From Actinomycetota bacterium (lineage in GTDB: Bacteria; Actinomycetota; Acidimicrobiia; Spongiisociales; ZC4RG35): a stretch of DNA of 9,168 nt. Below, piece after piece: positions 6,914-9,168 of the stretch. The DNA is taken from positions 1 to 9,168 of the forward strand of contig JAPUJM010000217.1 of assembly GCA_027296205.1 (NCBI GenBank), read 5' to 3'. The notes under the pieces were generated by a model. It was not told the DNA's origin. It saw nothing but the letters and a program-made list of their open reading frames with translations, and did not search any database. Each line of letters begins with the position of its first letter. Positions within the stretch are counted from its first letter, which is position 1. The position numbers and the translations under genes were made by a program.

Positions 6914-7108
6914 TCAGCGACCAAGTTGCTTCTTGATCACTTTGCGGTCACCGGAAGCCATCTCGACTTCGCCGGATCTCCGGCGGTATGTCGACTTGCC
7001 CTTGGCGAGACGTAGATGGCCACGGCCGGCTTGACGGCGCATGAACTTGCCGGTTCCGGTCACCTTGATTCGCTTCTTGGCGCCGCTATGTGTCTTCATC
7101 TTTGGCAC
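6914..7108 (-). CDS. rpmI: 50S ribosomal protein bL35
   Basis: A 64-residue basic ribosomal protein of the large subunit. The family pattern is complete: PKMKTHSGAKKRIKVTGTGK, then RGHLRLAKGKS and RKVIKKQLGR; the length is standard (64-66). The start codon is GTG, with GGAGG 5 nt upstream that overlaps the infC stop (TAGGAGG). It sits 9 nt after infC and 15 nt before rplT, in the nearly universal infC-rpmI-rplT order. Confidence 0.97.
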   Translation of the reverse strand: MPKMKTHSGAKKRIKVTGTGKFMRRQAGRGHLRLAKGKSTYRRRSGEVEMASGDRKVIKKQLGR

Positions 7109-7117
7109 GGCGTCCTC

Positions 7118-7669
7118 CTATCCGTCTTTCTGCTCTTCGCTCTTCACCACCGGGGTCTTGGTCCGTCTCATTGGAGACAGCACCATCGTCATCGAACCGC
7201 CTTCCACTTTCGGGGGCTGTTCAACAGTCCCGAACTCCGCCAGATCGGTCGCCAGTCGCTCCATGAGGTCCTTTCCGAAGGAAGGTCGTTCGTTTTCTCT
7301 GCCACGGAACCGAATGGTGACTTTGACCTTGTCGTAGCCCTCGAGAAACTCCTGGGCCTTGCGGCGGGTGATGTCGAAATCGTGGTCACCTATCCGCACA
7401 CGCATGCGGAGCTCTTTTATCGTTGTGCGAGTCTGGTTTCTTCGAGCCTCGCGCTGCTTGACGGACTGTTCGTATTTGTATCTTCCGTAGTCCATCAACC
7501 TGCAAACCGGTGGCTTGGCCTTGGGGGCCACCTCGACGAGGTCGAGGTCTAGTTGCTCCGCAAGCCAAAGCGCCTCATTGAGTTTCTTGATCCCGATCTG
7601 CTCTCCATCTGGTGCGACCACACGAACCTCTTTGGCCCGTATGGCACCGTTCACGCGCAGCTCGCTGAT
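7118..7669 (-). CDS. infC: Translation initiation factor IF-3, apparent AUC start
   Basis: A 183-residue factor (E. coli: 180) that binds the 30S subunit, keeps subunits apart and checks the start codon. The N-domain runs from about 1 to 75 (ELRVNGAIRAKEVRVVAPDG, then LVEVAPKAKPPVCRLMDYGRY), a basic linker follows (KQREARRNQTRTTIKELRMR), and the C-domain contains KVTIRFRGRENERPSFG and ends near SPMRRTKT. No ATG, GTG or TTG lies at a proper distance after the ribosome site. AGGAGG (7682-7677) is 7 nt before ATC at 7669, exactly where the family N-terminus ISxELRVN begins. The open frame upstream starts at TTG 7693, but that would put the Shine-Dalgarno inside the coding sequence. Non-AUG starts are known for infC (AUU in E. 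coli) and underlie autoregulation. Confidence 0.93.
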   Translation of the reverse strand: MSELRVNGAIRAKEVRVVAPDGEQIGIKKLNEALWLAEQLDLDLVEVAPKAKPPVCRLMDYGRYKYEQSVKQREARRNQTRTTIKELRMRVRIGDHDFDITRRKAQEFLEGYDKVKVTIRFRGRENERPSFGKDLMERLATDLAEFGTVEQPPKVEGGSMTMVLSPMRRTKTPVVKSEEQKDG

Positions 7670-7676
7670 GCCGATA

Positions 7677-7682
7677 CCTCCT
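7677..7682 (-). promoter_or_regulatory. Shine-Dalgarno that places infC at an AUC codon
   Basis: Minus-strand AGGAGG is followed by the 7-nt spacer TATCGGC and then ATC AGC GAG CTG. The preceding ATC (7675-7673) is only 1 nt from the core and too close. The next standard start, GTG at 7654, is 22 nt away and would remove conserved residues. Confidence 0.8.
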
Positions 7683-7691
7683 GTTGGTAGC

Positions 7692-7722
7692 AAATAAAAA
7701 GCAGCAGGCCGAAACCTGCTGC
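7692..7722 (-). terminator. Intrinsic terminator in the infC leader, probable attenuator
   Basis: On the minus strand GCAGCAGG (7722-7715) and CCTGCTGC (7708-7701) form a perfect 8-bp stem around TTTCGG; a further U-G pair would leave a UUCG tetraloop. TTTTTATTT (7700-7692) follows immediately. This is a canonical rho-independent terminator. It lies 158 nt after ribH but ends only 9 nt before the infC ribosome site, so termination here would prevent infC operon expression unless a promoter is hidden in the last few bases. That favours a leader attenuator, as for the bL20-controlled infC operon of Bacillus; simple termination of the rib operon is the alternative. Confidence 0.88.
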
Positions 7723-7768
7723 ATACACCGATAACTCCGGCTCTCTACTGACCTCGGCTCGCTGGATT

Positions 7769-7782
7769 CGAGATTGCTCTCG
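7769..7782 (-). other. GNRA-capped hairpin in the infC leader
   Basis: Minus-strand CGAGA and TCTCG pair around GCAA, a GNRA tetraloop, which is a stable and often functional RNA motif. It lies between the 5' hairpin at 7816-7801 and the terminator. It could be part of a protein-binding or tertiary-contact element; no function is demonstrated. Confidence 0.4.
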
Positions 7783-7800
7783 AGATCTGCGGCCGGGTGG

Positions 7801-7816
7801 GGAAGCAGCAGCTTCC
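7801..7816 (-). other. Leader hairpin with antiterminator potential
   Basis: Minus-strand GGAAGC-TGCT-GCTTCC is a perfect 6-bp stem with a 4-nt loop. Its central GCTGCTGC contains CTGCTGC, which is complementary to the 5' arm of the terminator at 7722-7715, so the two hairpins could exclude each other. The repeat is a simple GCT run, so chance complementarity is possible. Confidence 0.4.
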
Positions 7817-7880
7817 GCTCTTACTATGTGCTGTCCGGAAAAGGATACCAGCGAAGAGGGCCGAGCCCACATTCGGCGAC

Positions 7881-8345
7881 TCAGCGGATCTCCAGTCTGG
7901 CCAGAGCAGTCGCCATCAAAATGGCGGCATCGACTGCCTCGACGCCCTTGTTGGCGTCTCCCTGACCGGATCGCTCGACGGCGTGCTCGTAGTCGTGTAC
8001 CGCGAGGATGGCGTTTGTCACCGGCACTCCCGTGTCGAGGGAAGCCCTCGTGATTCCTGCGGTCGACTCTCGGACCACGATTTCATAGTGATCCGTGTCA
8101 CCCTTCAAGACCGCGCCAATGGCCACAACGGCGTCACATCCCGAGTCGGCGAGAGCCTTCGCCGCAAGGGGGAGCTCGAGGGCTCCCGGCACACGCAGAA
8201 CTGTGACCTCCGACACACCCAGCTCCTCACAGCGTGCCGTCGCCCGAACGAGGAGACGGTCTGTGATCGTCTGGTTCCAGGACGCAACCGCCAAGCCGAT
8301 GTGGAGCCCGGCGCCGTCTGTCACCCCTTCGATGATCGTGGTCAA
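7881..8345 (-). CDS. ribH: 6,7-dimethyl-8-ribityllumazine synthase
   Basis: A 154-residue enzyme that condenses the ribityl-pyrimidine with DHBP to form lumazine, the next-to-last step of riboflavin synthesis; the family forms pentamers or 60-mer shells. Visible motifs are GLAVASWNQTITDRLL (17-32; W23 in the aromatic substrate site, as in mycobacteria), VPGALELP (52-59), GAVLKGDTDHYE (77-88, with the probable catalytic H86), TGVPVTNAILAV (105-116), ERSG with phosphate-binding R125, and NKGVEA (132-137). The start is TTG: TTGA overlaps the ribBA stop by 4 nt, with GAGGA 3 nt before the start inside ribBA. It gives the family-typical N-terminus TTIIEGVTDGAGL. The coupled pair produces both enzymes from one message. 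Confidence 0.96.
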   Translation of the reverse strand: MTTIIEGVTDGAGLHIGLAVASWNQTITDRLLVRATARCEELGVSEVTVLRVPGALELPLAAKALADSGCDAVVAIGAVLKGDTDHYEIVVRESTAGITRASLDTGVPVTNAILAVHDYEHAVERSGQGDANKGVEAVDAAILMATALARLEIR

Positions 8346-9168
8346 TCTTCCTCGTCCATCTCGAACTTGTGCCCGAGTCGACTGACCTTGGTCTGGAGGT
8401 ACTCACGATTTTCGTCGTTGGCCTCGACCGACAGGGGAATCTGGGAGAGGATGGAGAGCCCATAGCCTTCGATACCGGCCCTCTTGGTCGGATTGTTGGT
8501 CATGAGATTCATCGACCGGACCCCAAGGTCGTAGAGAATCTGGGCACCGACCCCATAATCACGTGAATCAACCGGGAGTCCAAGACTGAGGTTGGCGTCC
8601 ACGGTGTCGAGTCCCTCATCCTGGAGCCGGTATGCCGCCAGCTTGTGAAGCAGCCCGATGCCCCTTCCCTCGTGGCCTCTGATGTAGAGAAAGACCCCTC
8701 GACCCTCCTCGCCTATTCTCGCCAGCGCCTCGTCCACCTGCTGCCCGCAGTCACAACGAAGACTTCCGAAGACATCTCCGGTCAAACACTCTGAGTGGAC
8801 ACGGATGAGGACGGCTTCGCCGTCCCCCATTTCCCCCATGACCAGAGCCATGTGCTGCCGGTCATCGACCAGCGAGCGATACCCGACCGCAGTGAAAGTT
8901 CCATGGGCTGTCGGGACCCGAGCCTCCACCACGCGCTCCACCAGCTTCTCGGTCCGACGTCGATACGCGATCAGATCGGCAATGGTCCCCATGGCCAATT
9001 CGTGCTCCTTGGCAAAGCGCTCGAGCTCGGGTAGCCGTGCCACAGTGCCGTCGTCGTTCATGACCTCCGCGAGCACGCCGGCCGGGTACTTGCCGGCAAG
9101 ACGGGCGAGGTCCACGGCGGCCTCAGTGTGCCCGGCCCGTTTCATCACGCCACCGGGCTCGTACCGCA
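8342..9168 (-). CDS. ribBA: Bifunctional DHBP synthase / GTP cyclohydrolase II, 3' part (5' end beyond the window)
   Basis: About 275 residues of a protein that supplies both precursors of riboflavin: DHBP from ribulose 5-phosphate (RibB part) and the first pyrimidine from GTP (RibA part). The visible portion starts within the RibB domain (RYEPGGVMKRAGHTEAAVDL, then LAGKYPAGVLAEVMNDDG) and passes through the linker MGTIADLIAYRR to the complete GTP cyclohydrolase II domain. That domain has VHSECLTGDVFGSLRCDCG, whose three cysteines match the zinc ligands of the E. coli enzyme, then YIRGHEGRGIGL, RDYGVGAQILYDLGVRS and TNNPTKRAGIEGYGL. The frame stays open through position 9168, so the GTG at 9148 is not the real start. 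The stop overlaps ribH. Confidence 0.96.
   Translation of the reverse strand, partial: RYEPGGVMKRAGHTEAAVDLARLAGKYPAGVLAEVMNDDGTVARLPELERFAKEHELAMGTIADLIAYRRRTEKLVERVVEARVPTAHGTFTAVGYRSLVDDRQHMALVMGEMGDGEAVLIRVHSECLTGDVFGSLRCDCGQQVDEALARIGEEGRGVFLYIRGHEGRGIGLLHKLAAYRLQDEGLDTVDANLSLGLPVDSRDYGVGAQILYDLGVRSMNLMTNNPTKRAGIEGYGLSILSQIPLSVEANDENREYLQTKVSRLGHKFEMDEED

Larger units (their letters stand above)
7670..7880 (-). promoter_or_regulatory. infC operon leader region (structured 5' UTR)
   Basis: These 211 nt between ribH and infC contain three clear minus-strand hairpins: GGAAGC-TGCT-GCTTCC (7816-7801), CGAGA-GCAA-TCTCG with a GNRA loop (7782-7769), and the terminator at 7722-7692. The segment CTGCTGC of the first hairpin can also pair over 7 bp with GCAGCAG of the terminator 5' arm, offering a mutually exclusive antiterminator. 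I could not find a convincing promoter; the region around 7820-7860 has A/T-containing bases (CATAGTAAG) but no matching -35 box. The frame open at 7872-7651 crosses the terminator and has no ribosome site, so I consider it non-coding. Confidence 0.65.

Noticed and set aside
7651..7872. 73-residue open frame through the infC leader, a possible leader peptide
   Set aside because: It has no Shine-Dalgarno, it crosses the terminator hairpin and the infC ribosome site, and its composition is not protein-like. A regulatory leader peptide cannot be fully excluded, but nothing in the sequence favours it.
9146..9148. GTG at 9148 as the start of ribBA
   Set aside because: The frame continues upstream to the window edge with conserved RibB residues (EPGGVMKRAGHTEA), so the gene is simply cut off.

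Overview
The window is a housekeeping stretch of a moderately GC-rich bacterial chromosome. Every gene I can support lies on the minus strand, so transcription runs from high to low coordinates. The start of a 16S rRNA gene at the left edge and the gene order infC-rpmI-rplT-(TrmH/SpoU methyltransferase)-pheS-pheT, followed by mpg-tyrS, are typical of Actinobacteriota; Mycobacterium keeps the same neighbours in two blocks. The 16S wording near the edge (ACGGGTGAGTAACACGTGAG) and the protein sequences would suit a deep actinobacterial class such as Acidimicrobiia. That placement is inference from memory and was not searched.

Layout in transcription order: (1) 9168-7881, the end of ribBA (DHBP synthase/GTP cyclohydrolase II, cut by the window edge) and ribH (lumazine synthase), translationally coupled, forming the end of a riboflavin operon. 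(2) 7880-7670, a 211-nt leader with hairpins and a textbook intrinsic terminator that ends 9 nt before the infC Shine-Dalgarno, so probably an attenuator. (3) 7669-6548, infC (apparently starting at AUC), rpmI and rplT: initiation factor 3 and ribosomal proteins bL35 and bL20. (4) 6525-5767, a SPOUT rRNA/tRNA 2'-O-methyltransferase. (5) 5810-2320, pheS and pheT, the two subunits of phenylalanyl-tRNA synthetase. (6) 2320-1751, mpg, a 3-methyladenine DNA glycosylase. (7) 1728-538, tyrS, with altered HIGH and KMSKS signatures. (8) 537-144, a non-coding rRNA leader with candidate promoters, a boxB/boxA-like antitermination element and processing hairpins. (9) 143-1, the 5' end of 16S rRNA.

The genes from infC to tyrS are separated by 22 nt or less or overlap, so they read as one translation-machinery operon with one DNA-repair gene inserted. 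The likely control point is the infC leader, where in other bacteria bL20 or IF3 acts as feedback regulator. The ribosomal RNA operon begins directly after tyrS on the same strand and has its own leader elements.

I found no mobile element, CRISPR array, defence system or other exotic system. The observations most worth a second look are the non-canonical active-site signatures of TyrRS (TLGW and KMSQS), the AUC start of infC, and the attenuator-like infC leader.
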